A stretch of 51,995 nt of DNA from Bacteroidales bacterium (lineage in GTDB: Bacteria; Bacteroidota; Bacteroidia; Bacteroidales; UBA932). The position numbers were made by a program, and so were the translations under genes. The notes under the pieces were generated by a model. It worked only from the letters and a program-made list of their open reading frames with translations. It made no database searches and was not told where the DNA came from. Positions 25,496 through 33,724 of this stretch are shown here, piece after piece. Location: positions 1-51,995 of the forward strand of contig SUYV01000008.1 in the NCBI GenBank assembly GCA_015060255.1. The letters are read 5' to 3'. The stretch's first letter is position 1. The number at the start of each line of letters is the position of its first letter.

Positions 25496-27776
25496 GTTTT
25501 TTGCAGCGTTCATGACGCTGATCCCGGGCATCGTACAAGGTGCGGAGCCCGAAGGCACGGTCGAGAAGCTTGACAGTGCAGTGGTATCCACCTCAAGAGC
25601 AGGTAAGTCCACACCGGTTACCTACACTATGGTTTCACGCGAAGAATTACGTGCCGTGAATCCTATGAATTCCCTTCCGATGGCATTGGCCCTTCAACCC
25701 TCAGTCGTGACGGTGAATGAAGGCGGTACAGGTCTTGGCTATTCAAAGATGACTGTCCGTGGTTCAAAGGGCTCTCAGATCAATGTGACTCTCAACGGCA
25801 TAACTCTCAACGATGCAGAGTCACAGGAAGTGTTCTGGGTGAACATTCCTGCCCTTTCCGGCCTTCTGTCCAGCGTTCAGCTTCAGCGAGGTCTGGGCAC
25901 ATCTGCTGCCGGACCCGGCGCTTTTGGCGCCAGTATCAACATGAGTACAGCTTCTGTAGGCGCTCACCCATATGCTTCCGTAGATCTGGGTTACGGATCA
26001 TATGGTACTTTTACGGCAGCGGCCTCAGTCGGTACAGGCCTGACAAAGTCGGGATTATATTTCGACTTCGCGTATTCTCGTGGTCTGACAGACGGATACA
26101 TAAGGAATGCATACGCTGATGTCCAGTCAGCATTTGCGGTCCTCGGCTGGATGAATGAGAAGAATTCGCTCCGACTGACCTGGCTGTTCGGAGACCAGCA
26201 CACCGGCATCACATGGCATGGAATAGACCTGGCTCAATATGAGGCAGACCGAAGGTACAACCCTGCCGGAGAATATTATGACCAGTATGGCAATGTGCGT
26301 TACTATGACAATGATACTGACAACTATACGCAGCATCATCTTCAGTTGAACTATACGCGCCAGTTTACGGATCGTCTTGTGTGGACCACTACTTTCAACT
26401 GGACAAAGGGAGAGGGATATTACGAGAATTACAAGGCAGGCAAGAGGTTCAGTAAGTATAATTTCATATTTGAAGAGGATTCCAAAGGCGACTTCATAGT
26501 ACAGGAGGCGATGGACAATCACTATTTCGTGCTGAACTCCGACCTTAAATATTCTTCAGACCGTCTTGCTCTGACGGCCGGAATCAACCTTTCCCGTTAT
26601 GACGGTGACCATATAGGAAAAGTGCTGTGGAGCGATATCCTGGGAGATGATTATGACTATGCATCGCACAAATGGTATCTCAACAACGGCCTCAAGCAGG
26701 AGGCAAATGCTTTCGTGCGTGCAGAATGGAATCCTCTCGACTGGATGACAGCATATGCTGACCTGCAATATAGAGGAGTGTGGCTTGATATGAGCGGTCC
26801 GGAAGACGACCAGATTCCTTTGGACTATTCTACTCAGTGGCAGTTCCTTAACCCACGTGCGGGACTCTCGTTCCATTGGGATCTTCGTCATAAGGCGTAC
26901 GTTTCCGCTGCATTGGGACATCGCGAGCCTGGTCGTAGCGACATCAAGGAAAACATCAAGAACGCATGGATAGCCGATCAGGCGGGAGTGGCAAATGAGG
27001 GCGTGTCGCTGAAACCGGAAAAGATGCTCGATATCGAGCTGGGTTATACATTCGCATCTGAGAAGATTTCAGCTTCTGCCAATATATATCTTATGGAATA
27101 TTGGGACATGCTTCTGGAGACGGGTCGTCTGTCGAATGTGGGCTATGCGATCAAAGAGAATGTCGCACGTTCATGGCGAAGGGGAGTCGAACTGGCTGCA
27201 TCATGGCAGGCTCTCGCCTGGCTGCGTGCCGATGCCAATCTTACCCTCAGTGTCAACAGGATCAAGGATTATACAGATTATGTGCAGCATGTCGACACAT
27301 ATGACAACTGGAGCGAGACCGGAAAGACTACGGCGATGAATTACGGTACCACAACAATGCTGATGTCTCCATCTCTCACAGGAATGGCCCGACTGTCATT
27401 CAAGCCTTGGTGTCATGCTTCAAACTCATTGAAGACCATGGAATTGTCTATGGATGGAAAATATGTCGGCAAACAGTATATGGACAATACGATGACTGAC
27501 AGCCGATCGATCCCGGCATACTTCGTTTCAAATCTTGGCGTGAGCTATTCCATCCCTTTGAATAAGAGATCTCTCGACTTCGCACGAGATGACAACAAGG
27601 ACAAATCCAGCATAAGGATAGCCTTCTATGTAAACAATGTATTCAACAACATGTACTACGCCGACGGCTGGTGCTGGAAGAACCTGGTAGAAGAAGACGG
27701 AGCCGTGGCAGACGGCATTGGCGTCTATCCACAGGCTCCGATAAACTGTATGCTGAAGGTCAGCTGGAGGTTTTAA
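25482..27776 (+). CDS. TonB-dependent outer membrane receptor, probably for thiamine
   Basis: 764 residues from ATG 25482, which gives a good signal peptide (MRGFLFFAAFMTLIPGIVQG). The plug domain contains LDSAVVSTSRAGK, LNGITLNDAESQEVFWVNIP and LQRGLGTSAAGPGAFGASINM; the barrel ends in an aromatic strand with final Phe (LKVSWRF). An ATG at 25437 directly after the riboswitch is possible but gives no signal peptide. TPP riboswitch control points to uptake of thiamine or a related compound, as known for Bacteroides OMthi receptors; no inner-membrane PnuT-like partner gene follows. Residues about 696-704 (RSLDFARDD) are encoded by an inserted palindromic repeat. Confidence 0.93.
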   Translation: MRGFLFFAAFMTLIPGIVQGAEPEGTVEKLDSAVVSTSRAGKSTPVTYTMVSREELRAVNPMNSLPMALALQPSVVTVNEGGTGLGYSKMTVRGSKGSQINVTLNGITLNDAESQEVFWVNIPALSGLLSSVQLQRGLGTSAAGPGAFGASINMSTASVGAHPYASVDLGYGSYGTFTAAASVGTGLTKSGLYFDFAYSRGLTDGYIRNAYADVQSAFAVLGWMNEKNSLRLTWLFGDQHTGITWHGIDLAQYEADRRYNPAGEYYDQYGNVRYYDNDTDNYTQHHLQLNYTRQFTDRLVWTTTFNWTKGEGYYENYKAGKRFSKYNFIFEEDSKGDFIVQEAMDNHYFVLNSDLKYSSDRLALTAGINLSRYDGDHIGKVLWSDILGDDYDYASHKWYLNNGLKQEANAFVRAEWNPLDWMTAYADLQYRGVWLDMSGPEDDQIPLDYSTQWQFLNPRAGLSFHWDLRHKAYVSAALGHREPGRSDIKENIKNAWIADQAGVANEGVSLKPEKMLDIELGYTFASEKISASANIYLMEYWDMLLETGRLSNVGYAIKENVARSWRRGVELAASWQALAWLRADANLTLSVNRIKDYTDYVQHVDTYDNWSETGKTTAMNYGTTTMLMSPSLTGMARLSFKPWCHASNSLKTMELSMDGKYVGKQYMDNTMTDSRSIPAYFVSNLGVSYSIPLNKRSLDFARDDNKDKSSIRIAFYVNNVFNNMYYADGWCWKNLVEEDGAVADGIGVYPQAPINCMLKVSWRF
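27567..27593. repeat. palindromic repeat translated inside the TonB receptor
   Basis: AGATCTCTCGACTTCG followed by CACGAGATGAC is a member of the TTTCTCGACTTCGCTCGAAATGAC family seen in intergenic DNA at 36852-36876 and 51421-51455. Here it keeps the frame and encodes RSLDFARDD in a predicted loop or turn between two C-terminal barrel strands. Confidence 0.7.
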
Positions 27777-28345
27777 GACGGAAGCTGACGGTTGAGATCG
27801 ACTTTCTGGAACTTGTAGCCGAGGCGTTTCAGCTCAAGCGCAGCTCCTGTCCTGAACATTACCTTGACCGTGCGGGCGAAAATGTGGAAAGCCTTCACGG
27901 TCTGATGTTCAATCTGCTCGTGACGGATGAAGGTCGATGCTTTCTGAGCGCAGCAGAGAAGGATGTTCATGATCTGCTTCGCTTCCACCGAGTCGAGAGT
28001 AAGCCCAAGGATCTTCTGCACGATGTGCTCATCCATGTCGTCAAAGCCTCTGGGACCGAGAAGACTGTCAAACTCCGCACTATGGTGGCGTCCCCAGTCT
28101 TCATCCCACCAATGAGCCGCAGCCATTCCGGCATAACCGGCGCAGGCGATGGCGAAATCAGGGTAGTTGTTCACTTCGGGAAGGGCAACGGCTATGTATT
28201 CAGGAGCCCATTCCTTCCATTTGAAGTCAATGTCTTCGGATGCGAGCAGTTCGCCGTCAAGCATTCCAAGGCTTGAGCACATCTTCAGGATCTCTCTCTG
28301 AAGATTTTCTTCGTATTTGTCGAAATATTGTGTAGTATCTTCCAT
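27773..28345 (-). CDS. conserved-looking hypothetical protein
   Basis: 190 residues, cytoplasmic (no signal peptide or membrane helix), mostly helical in appearance. I do not recognise a family. Notable stretches are FKWKEWAPEYIAVALPEVNNYPDF, AAHWWDEDWG, and a C-terminal basic part (RTGAALELKRLGYKF). ATG 28345 is preferred because a TATCTTTG promoter box ends eight bases upstream. It overlaps the convergent TonB receptor stop by four bases. Upstream on the same strand is a terminated leader/sRNA unit. Confidence 0.75.
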   Translation of the reverse strand: MEDTTQYFDKYEENLQREILKMCSSLGMLDGELLASEDIDFKWKEWAPEYIAVALPEVNNYPDFAIACAGYAGMAAAHWWDEDWGRHHSAEFDSLLGPRGFDDMDEHIVQKILGLTLDSVEAKQIMNILLCCAQKASTFIRHEQIEHQTVKAFHIFARTVKVMFRTGAALELKRLGYKFQKVDLNRQLPS

Positions 28346-28353
28346 AACGGCTG

Positions 28354-28361
28354 CAAAGATA
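28354..28361 (-). promoter_or_regulatory. TAnnTTTG -7 box for the hypothetical gene
   Basis: TATCTTTG on the minus strand, ending eight bases before ATG 28345, so the mRNA would have almost no leader. It follows directly after the T tract of the upstream terminator. Confidence 0.55.
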
Positions 28362-28364
28362 AGT

Positions 28365-28394
28365 AAAAAATCCCGCATCACTGCGGGATTTTTT
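28365..28394 (-). terminator. strong intrinsic terminator
   Basis: AAAAAA-TCCCGCA-tcac-TGCGGGA-TTTTTT, a perfect symmetrical stem flanked by A and T tracts, so it can work in both directions. On the minus strand it ends the short leader/sRNA transcript. Confidence 0.9.
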
Positions 28395-28447
28395 GGTTAG
28401 TTAGTAGTGTAGTGTATTCCCTTTTGGGGATGATTAATTATTAGTGG

Positions 28448-28468
28448 TTAGAAACGTCTGAATGACAT
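28448..28468 (-). CDS. hexapeptide mini-ORF MSFRRF in the leader RNA
   Basis: ATG TCA TTC AGA CGT TTC TAA. Two arginine and two phenylalanine codons in six are unusual. The start codon is in the stem of the leader's first hairpin. Because it sits between a promoter and a terminator it could be an attenuator peptide, but it could also be a chance ORF in a small RNA. Confidence 0.35.
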   Translation of the reverse strand: MSFRRF

Positions 28469-28487
28469 AAAATCGTTATGTCGATTG

Positions 28488-28495
28488 CAAATTTA
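28488..28495 (-). promoter_or_regulatory. TAnnTTTG -7 box for the leader/sRNA
   Basis: TAAATTTG on the minus strand with TTTGG at a suitable -33 position upstream. There is no other reason for it to lie between trmD and the hypothetical gene. Confidence 0.55.
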
Positions 28496-28579
28496 TGTAA
28501 AAATTTATTACATCCAAATAAATTACTCTAAAATTTTATAAAAATGCAGTCAATGGATTATAAAATCTCTATAGATTGA

Positions 28580-29257
28580 CTATTCTGACAAGAGTCCTGG
28601 ACGTAGTCTCCTGGTCCTTTCTATGGCCTGCTCGTCCTGCCATTCCCTGATAAGCTTCGGGTTGCCGCTCAAAAGTACTTCCGGTACACTCCATCCGTTG
28701 AACTCGGCAGGTCTGGTGTATACAGGTGGGGAGAGCAGACCATCCTGGAAACTGTCGCTGAGTGCCGAGGTCTCATCTGACAGAGCACCGGGAATGAGCC
28801 TTATGATGGAATCTGCCAGAATGGCGGCAGGAAGCTCTCCGCCGCTGAGGACATAGTCTCCGCATGAAATCTCCCTTGTGATAAGGTGTTCGCGGATACG
28901 ATGGTCGATGCCCTTGTAATGACCGCAAAGAATGATGATGTTTCCCTTAAGGGATAGTTCATTGGCTATGTTCTGGTTCAGGATCTCGCCATCGGGAGAC
29001 ATATATATGACTTCGTCGTACTCTCTTTCTGCCTTGAGCTCCTGAATCATGTTGTATACAGGCTCAAGCATGAGTACCATGCCGGCATCTCCTCCGTAGC
29101 TGTAGTCGTCGACCTGCTGACGTGGTCCTTTTCCGTATTTGCGGAGGTTGTGGATATGGATCTCCACGAGGCCTTTCTTGATGGCGCGTCCTACGATCGA
29201 ATGGCTGAGCGGGCTGTCCAGAAGTTCCGGCACTACTGTAAGTATGTCAATTCTCAT
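28580..29257 (-). CDS. trmD: tRNA (guanine-N1)-methyltransferase
   Basis: 225-residue SPOUT methyltransferase that makes m1G37 in tRNA and prevents frameshifting. Start [21 protein letters not shown]; conserved [27 protein letters not shown], and the trefoil-knot SAM loop [14 protein letters not shown] are present. ATG 29257 gives the standard N-terminus. It has its own TATTTTTG promoter box and is divergent from the DUF349 gene. Confidence 0.97.
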   Translation of the reverse strand: MRIDILTVVPELLDSPLSHSIVGRAIKKGLVEIHIHNLRKYGKGPRQQVDDYSYGGDAGMVLMLEPVYNMIQELKAEREYDEVIYMSPDGEILNQNIANELSLKGNIIILCGHYKGIDHRIREHLITREISCGDYVLSGGELPAAILADSIIRLIPGALSDETSALSDSFQDGLLSPPVYTRPAEFNGWSVPEVLLSGNPKLIREWQDEQAIERTRRLRPGLLSE

Positions 29258-29289
29258 CACAGATGTTTTCAAAAAGTTGTTAACGACTG

Positions 29290-29297
29290 CAAAAATA
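29290..29297 (-). promoter_or_regulatory. TAnnTTTG -7 box for trmD
   Basis: TATTTTTG on the minus strand, 32 bases before ATG 29257. Confidence 0.55.
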
Positions 29298-29329
29298 GCA
29301 TTTTGATGCGAGTTTTACTAAAAAAATGG

Positions 29330-29337
29330 TATATTTG
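29330..29337 (+). promoter_or_regulatory. TAnnTTTG -7 box for the DUF349 gene
   Basis: TATATTTG, 38 bases before ATG 29376; divergent from the trmD promoter. Confidence 0.6.
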
Positions 29338-29375
29338 CGACTTGTATGATTTTATAAACCTATAACTCCATTATT

Positions 29376-31097
29376 ATGAGTGAAGAGATGATCCCTGATG
29401 TAGAAATCACATCAGATGTAGTAGTGGCCGAGGTTGCGGAAATGGCAGAACCGGCTGTAAATTATTCAGAAAAGAATCTTGCAGAGCTTGTTTCATGCTT
29501 CGAGGCACTTGTTGGCAACGAAGACAGGATGAGGATGTCCAAGGAAGCCGAGGCCCTAAAGTCTGCCTTCTATAAGAGGCTTCAGAAAGAAAAGGCAGAT
29601 GCAGGAATTTCAGTTGAGACAGATGACAATCCTTTTGCTTCGATAGAGGCTGGTTTCAAGGAATTATATAATAAGTATAGAAAAGAACGTGCCGAATATA
29701 ACAGCCAGCTTGAGAAGGAGCGTGAGGATAATCTTCAGAAGAAGGAAGCTGTAATTGCAGATCTCAAGGCTCTTCTCGAGAAGCAGGAAGATGTAAATGC
29801 TACCTTCCCTGAATTCCGTGAGATACAGAACCGTTGGAGAGCTGTGGGTCCGGTACCGGCACAGAGCTATCGTAATATCAATGAGACATATCAGCTCTAT
29901 GTAGAGCAGTTCTATGATATGGTGAAGATAAACAGGGAACTGCGTGACCTGGATTTCAAGAAGAATCTCGAGGCTAAGGAAGAATTCTGCCAGACTGCCG
30001 AGACCCTTGCTGAGAGCGGCAATGTGATCGATGCATTCCGCGAACTGCAGAAGCTTCATGAGCAGTGGAAGGAATATGGTCCTGTCGCAAAGGAATTCAG
30101 AGAGTCGATATGGGAAAGGTTCAAGGCTGCAACTGCTGTGATCAACAAGAAATATCAGGCTCATTTCGAGGGACTCAAGGAGCAGCAGGCTGACAATCTT
30201 GCAAAGAAGACCTCTCTCTGTGAGAAGGTAGAGGAAATCGCCGGGAGGGAGGTTGCCAACTCAAATGAGTGGAATGCTTTCTCTAAGGAGATTGAGGATA
30301 TCCAGAAGGAGTGGAAGGGAATCGGTTTCGCTTCCAAGAAGGAGAACCAGAAGATCTATGACAGGTTCCGTGCAGCTTGTGACAAGTTCTATGAGCGCAA
30401 GCGTGATTTCTATTCAGAGTACAAAGACAGCATAAATGCAAATCTTGATAAGAAGATTGCGCTTTGTGAGGCGGCCGAGGAACTCAAGACAAGTACAGAC
30501 TGGAAGAAGGCTACCGATCAGTTCATTTCTCTCCAGAAGCAGTGGAAGGAGATAGGAGCGGTTCCTCGCAAGAAGTCGGACCAGCTCTGGAAGAGGTTCC
30601 GTGCTGCATGTGACGAGTTCTTTGCTGAAAGGGACAAGAATGCAAAGCCGGAGAATGACTATTACGGAAACCTCAAGGCAAAGCAGCGTCTTATCGAGGA
30701 GATCAAGGCTTATGAGCTTAAGGGTGATGATTCTGACCTTCAGGCAATGCATGATTTCCAGAAGAGATGGCAGGAAATAGGATTCGTTCCTTTCAAGGAG
30801 AAGGATAATGTCGCAAAGGCATACAAGGAAGCTTGCGCCAAGTTCCCTACAGGGCGTCCTCAGCGCAAGGGCAGGGCTGCAAGGCCTTTATCTGAGAAGG
30901 AACGCCTCATCCAGAAATACAATGCTTTGGAGCAGGATGTCGTGACATATGAAAACAATATAGGTTTCTTCTCTATGTCAAAGAGCTCTGAGCCGCTTAT
31001 CAAGCAGATGCAGGAGAGGATTGCACAGGCTAAGGAGGAACTGAAGGCTCTTGCAGAGCAGATCAGGGTACTTACCCAGTCGGAGGAACAGGAGTAA
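29376..31097 (+). CDS. DUF349 repeat protein
   Basis: 573-residue, highly charged, almost entirely helical cytoplasmic protein. At least five DUF349 repeats are visible, each with a Q..W..IG or Q..W..YG core followed by a RF..A helix: NRWRAVGPVP, EQWKEYGPVA, KEWKGIGFAS, KQWKEIGAVP, KRWQEIGFVP. An acidic N-terminus precedes them and a coiled-coil tail follows. The family is widespread in Bacteroidota with no established biochemical role. It has its own promoter and precedes yidC by 16 bases, so the two are probably co-transcribed. Confidence 0.92.
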   Translation: MSEEMIPDVEITSDVVVAEVAEMAEPAVNYSEKNLAELVSCFEALVGNEDRMRMSKEAEALKSAFYKRLQKEKADAGISVETDDNPFASIEAGFKELYNKYRKERAEYNSQLEKEREDNLQKKEAVIADLKALLEKQEDVNATFPEFREIQNRWRAVGPVPAQSYRNINETYQLYVEQFYDMVKINRELRDLDFKKNLEAKEEFCQTAETLAESGNVIDAFRELQKLHEQWKEYGPVAKEFRESIWERFKAATAVINKKYQAHFEGLKEQQADNLAKKTSLCEKVEEIAGREVANSNEWNAFSKEIEDIQKEWKGIGFASKKENQKIYDRFRAACDKFYERKRDFYSEYKDSINANLDKKIALCEAAEELKTSTDWKKATDQFISLQKQWKEIGAVPRKKSDQLWKRFRAACDEFFAERDKNAKPENDYYGNLKAKQRLIEEIKAYELKGDDSDLQAMHDFQKRWQEIGFVPFKEKDNVAKAYKEACAKFPTGRPQRKGRAARPLSEKERLIQKYNALEQDVVTYENNIGFFSMSKSSEPLIKQMQERIAQAKEELKALAEQIRVLTQSEEQE

Positions 31098-31113
31098 ACA
31101 TTTAAGATAACAG

Positions 31114-32970
31114 ATGAATAAGAGTAATATTATCGGATTAATTCTCATCGGACTGATCATGTTCGGTTTTACATGGTATCAGTCCAAGCAGTATGAGAAG
31201 CAGATGGAGGCACAGGCTCAGCTTGACTCTATCGCAAGAGTCGAGCAGATGGCTGCGATGGCCCTTGACTCGGCAAAGAGAGCGGAAGGAATTGTGACTG
31301 ACGGCGAGATGTCGGGTGTGAAGGTCCTCAATATGCCGGCATACAAGGACAGCCTTCTTACTGAGGCAAGACTTGCAGAAGCAAGCATATGCAGGCTCTC
31401 GAACAGCAAGGTGGAGATCGAGTTTACAACTAAGGGTGCTCAGCCATATTCGGCTTTGGTCAAGGATTATATGAGCTTTGACAGCACTGCCTTATATATC
31501 TTCAAGCCTGGTATGAGCCAGTACGGCATCAGTCTCTATGTTGGAGAAAATATCAATACCAAGGATCTGGTATTCCAGATTGCAGAGCAGACAGACTCGT
31601 CTGTAGTGATGAGGCTGCCTTTTGCACAGGGAGGATATATCCAGCAGAAATACTGGCTTCCTGAAGACAGTTATATGCTCCAGAACGAGTTGTCGTTCGT
31701 TGGAATGGAGAATATCATTCCACGCAACGTGTCAAGGTATGATATTCAGTGGGATGTCATCATCCCTCGTCTTGAGAAAGGATATAAGAACGAGAAGCAG
31801 TACTCCAAGCTGAATTATTATTTTGCAGATGAGAAGAAGCCTGAGGTGATTGCAAGAGGACGTGATGAGTCAGAGAAGGTTACCACCCGATTCAAATGGT
31901 TCGCATTCCAGCAGCAGTTCTTCTCTGCCATGCTGACTTCTCCACAGGAGTTCTCTTCTGCGGATTTCAGCGTGAAATTCTTCTCTGAGGACGAGTATAA
32001 GTCTCAGGGCAATCTGATGGCATGCTCAGCCAAGCTTCAGTCTGAGTTTACCGGAGGAAACGAAGTAGTGATTCCTTATGAGTTCTATTTCGGTCCGAAC
32101 GACTATCGTACCCTCAAGAGTTATGACCAGAAGTATGAGAAGATCATCCCGCTCGGAGGATGGATGGTTGCATGGTTCAACCGCATCGTGATCATCCCTT
32201 GCTTCGACTTCCTCGGCAAGTTCATCAGCAACTACGGTATCGTCATCCTTCTGATGACTCTCCTCATCAAGCTGCTCATCTCGCCGCTTACAATCAAGTC
32301 ATACAAGTCGACAGCAAGAATGCAGGTGATCAAGCCTGAGATCGACAAGCTCAATGAAAAGTATCCTAATGAGAAGGATGCCATGAAGAAGCAGCAGGCT
32401 ATGATGGACCTCTATCAGAAGGCGGGTATCAGTCCTATGGGTGGATGTCTCCCTATGCTTCTGCAGATGCCTATCCTCTTTGCGATGTTCCGTTTCTTCC
32501 CGGCATCTATCGAGCTTCGCCAGCAGAAGTTCCTTTGGGCTGATGACCTCAGTGCATATGACTCCATCTGGGATTTCGGAGTGAACGTGCCTCTTCTCGG
32601 AGACCACCTATCACTGTTCGCCCTCCTGATGGCGATAACCATGTTCGTATACTCAAAGATGTCTTCGTCGCAGATGTCAGACGATCCGAACATGGTCGGA
32701 ATGAAGTTCATGAGCGTATGGCTTATGCCTATAATGATGTTCTTCATCTGTAACAACCTTTCATCGGCGCTCAGCTACTATTACCTCCTCTCAAATATCA
32801 TCACAATGGGAATGACCTGGTACATCCGCAAGTTCGTTGTGACTGAGGAGAAGGTCAGAAACGATATGATGATCAAGGCAAAGCAGCCAAAGAAGAAATC
32901 AAAGTGGCAGCAGAGACTTGAGGAGGCTCAGAAGATGCAGCAGCAGATGCAGAAGCAGAACCGCAGATAA
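31114..32970 (+). CDS. yidC: membrane protein insertase YidC
   Basis: 618-residue inner-membrane insertase. N-terminal anchor MNKSNIIGLILIGLIMFGFTW, large periplasmic beta-domain (about residues 80-350), then the conserved five-helix core: FNRIVIIPCFDFLGKFI, GIVILLMTLLIKLLISPLT, the cytoplasmic hairpin with YQKAGISPMGGCLPMLLQMP, and C-terminal helices ending in a basic tail (KAKQPKKKSKWQQRLEEA). It inserts membrane proteins alone or with SecYEG. Its stop overlaps the YggS start (TAATG). Confidence 0.97.
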   Translation: MNKSNIIGLILIGLIMFGFTWYQSKQYEKQMEAQAQLDSIARVEQMAAMALDSAKRAEGIVTDGEMSGVKVLNMPAYKDSLLTEARLAEASICRLSNSKVEIEFTTKGAQPYSALVKDYMSFDSTALYIFKPGMSQYGISLYVGENINTKDLVFQIAEQTDSSVVMRLPFAQGGYIQQKYWLPEDSYMLQNELSFVGMENIIPRNVSRYDIQWDVIIPRLEKGYKNEKQYSKLNYYFADEKKPEVIARGRDESEKVTTRFKWFAFQQQFFSAMLTSPQEFSSADFSVKFFSEDEYKSQGNLMACSAKLQSEFTGGNEVVIPYEFYFGPNDYRTLKSYDQKYEKIIPLGGWMVAWFNRIVIIPCFDFLGKFISNYGIVILLMTLLIKLLISPLTIKSYKSTARMQVIKPEIDKLNEKYPNEKDAMKKQQAMMDLYQKAGISPMGGCLPMLLQMPILFAMFRFFPASIELRQQKFLWADDLSAYDSIWDFGVNVPLLGDHLSLFALLMAITMFVYSKMSSSQMSDDPNMVGMKFMSVWLMPIMMFFICNNLSSALSYYYLLSNIITMGMTWYIRKFVVTEEKVRNDMMIKAKQPKKKSKWQQRLEEAQKMQQQMQKQNRR

Positions 32971-33665
32971 TGATAAAAGAAACAATACATAGATTGAACA
33001 ACGAACTGCCAGCAACTGTAAAGTTGGTGGCAGTTTCTAAATTCCACCCTTTTGAGGCCATCGAAGAGGCATATGACGCCGGTCAGAGGATATTTGCCGA
33101 GAGCCGTCCGCAGGAACTGTCGGCAAAGGTGAAGCGTCTGGAAGAGATACGTCTGGAGAGGGGAGAGCCGGGTTATATGTCCGATATAGAATGGCATTTC
33201 ATAGGCCATCTTCAGACCAACAAGCTCAAGATGGTGCTTCCGTATGTGTCGCTCGTGCAGTCGGTGGACTCTGTCCGTCTGCTTGAGGCGATGAATTCCT
33301 GGGGAGCGGCGAACGGAAAGGTTATCGATGTGCTTCTTGAACCCCATGTCGCAGCAGAAGATACAAAGCAGGGTTTCGCTCCGGAAGAAATATATGACAT
33401 TCTTTCGCGGTCAGCTGAATTTGAATTCATCTCATTCAGGGGTATAATGGGCATGGCTACGTTCACTGAAGATGAGGCTGTCATCGAAGCTGACTTTGCG
33501 GGCATCAGGTCGATATACGATCGTGTGAAGCGTGATTTCCCCCTTCTTTCCTCCCGATTTGCCGAGTTGTCGATAGGTATGTCAGATGATTATCCTGTTG
33601 CAATCAGGCATGGTTCCACCATGGTTCGTATCGGTTCCAAAATTTTTGGGCAAAGAAATTATTGA
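32970..33665 (+). CDS. YggS/PROSC-family PLP-binding protein
   Basis: 231-residue cytoplasmic protein of the PLP homeostasis family. PLP lysine is in KLVAVSKFHP (Lys24); FIGHLQTNKLK, SVDSVRL, the GIMGMATFT strand, LSIGMSDDYPVAIRHGSTMVRIGSKIFG are all family signatures. The start overlaps the yidC stop by one base (TAATG), suggesting translational coupling. Confidence 0.95.
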   Translation: MIKETIHRLNNELPATVKLVAVSKFHPFEAIEEAYDAGQRIFAESRPQELSAKVKRLEEIRLERGEPGYMSDIEWHFIGHLQTNKLKMVLPYVSLVQSVDSVRLLEAMNSWGAANGKVIDVLLEPHVAAEDTKQGFAPEEIYDILSRSAEFEFISFRGIMGMATFTEDEAVIEADFAGIRSIYDRVKRDFPLLSSRFAELSIGMSDDYPVAIRHGSTMVRIGSKIFGQRNY

Positions 33666-33724
33666 TTCACGGAAGTATTATGTAACTTTCAGCGTTATTA
33701 AGTTGTCCATATAATTCATATACT

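Larger units (their letters stand above)
28365..28481 (-). ncRNA. candidate small RNA or attenuator leader containing a mini-ORF
   Basis: A TAAATTTG promoter box at 28495-28488 with a TTTGG element about 20 bases further upstream would start a transcript near 28481 that ends at the intrinsic terminator, about 117 nt. Its 5' end forms a 7-bp hairpin (GACATAA with TTATGTC, 28482-28464) that contains the ATG of a six-codon ORF. The remainder includes a CCCC-AAAA-GGG hairpin and an unstructured ACTACACTACTAACTAACC stretch. Ends are inferred, not observed. Confidence 0.5.

Noticed and set aside
27671..28276. 201-codon plus-strand frame spanning the receptor 3' end and the hypothetical gene
   Set aside because: It overlaps the end of the TonB receptor in another frame and is antisense to a gene with a good promoter.
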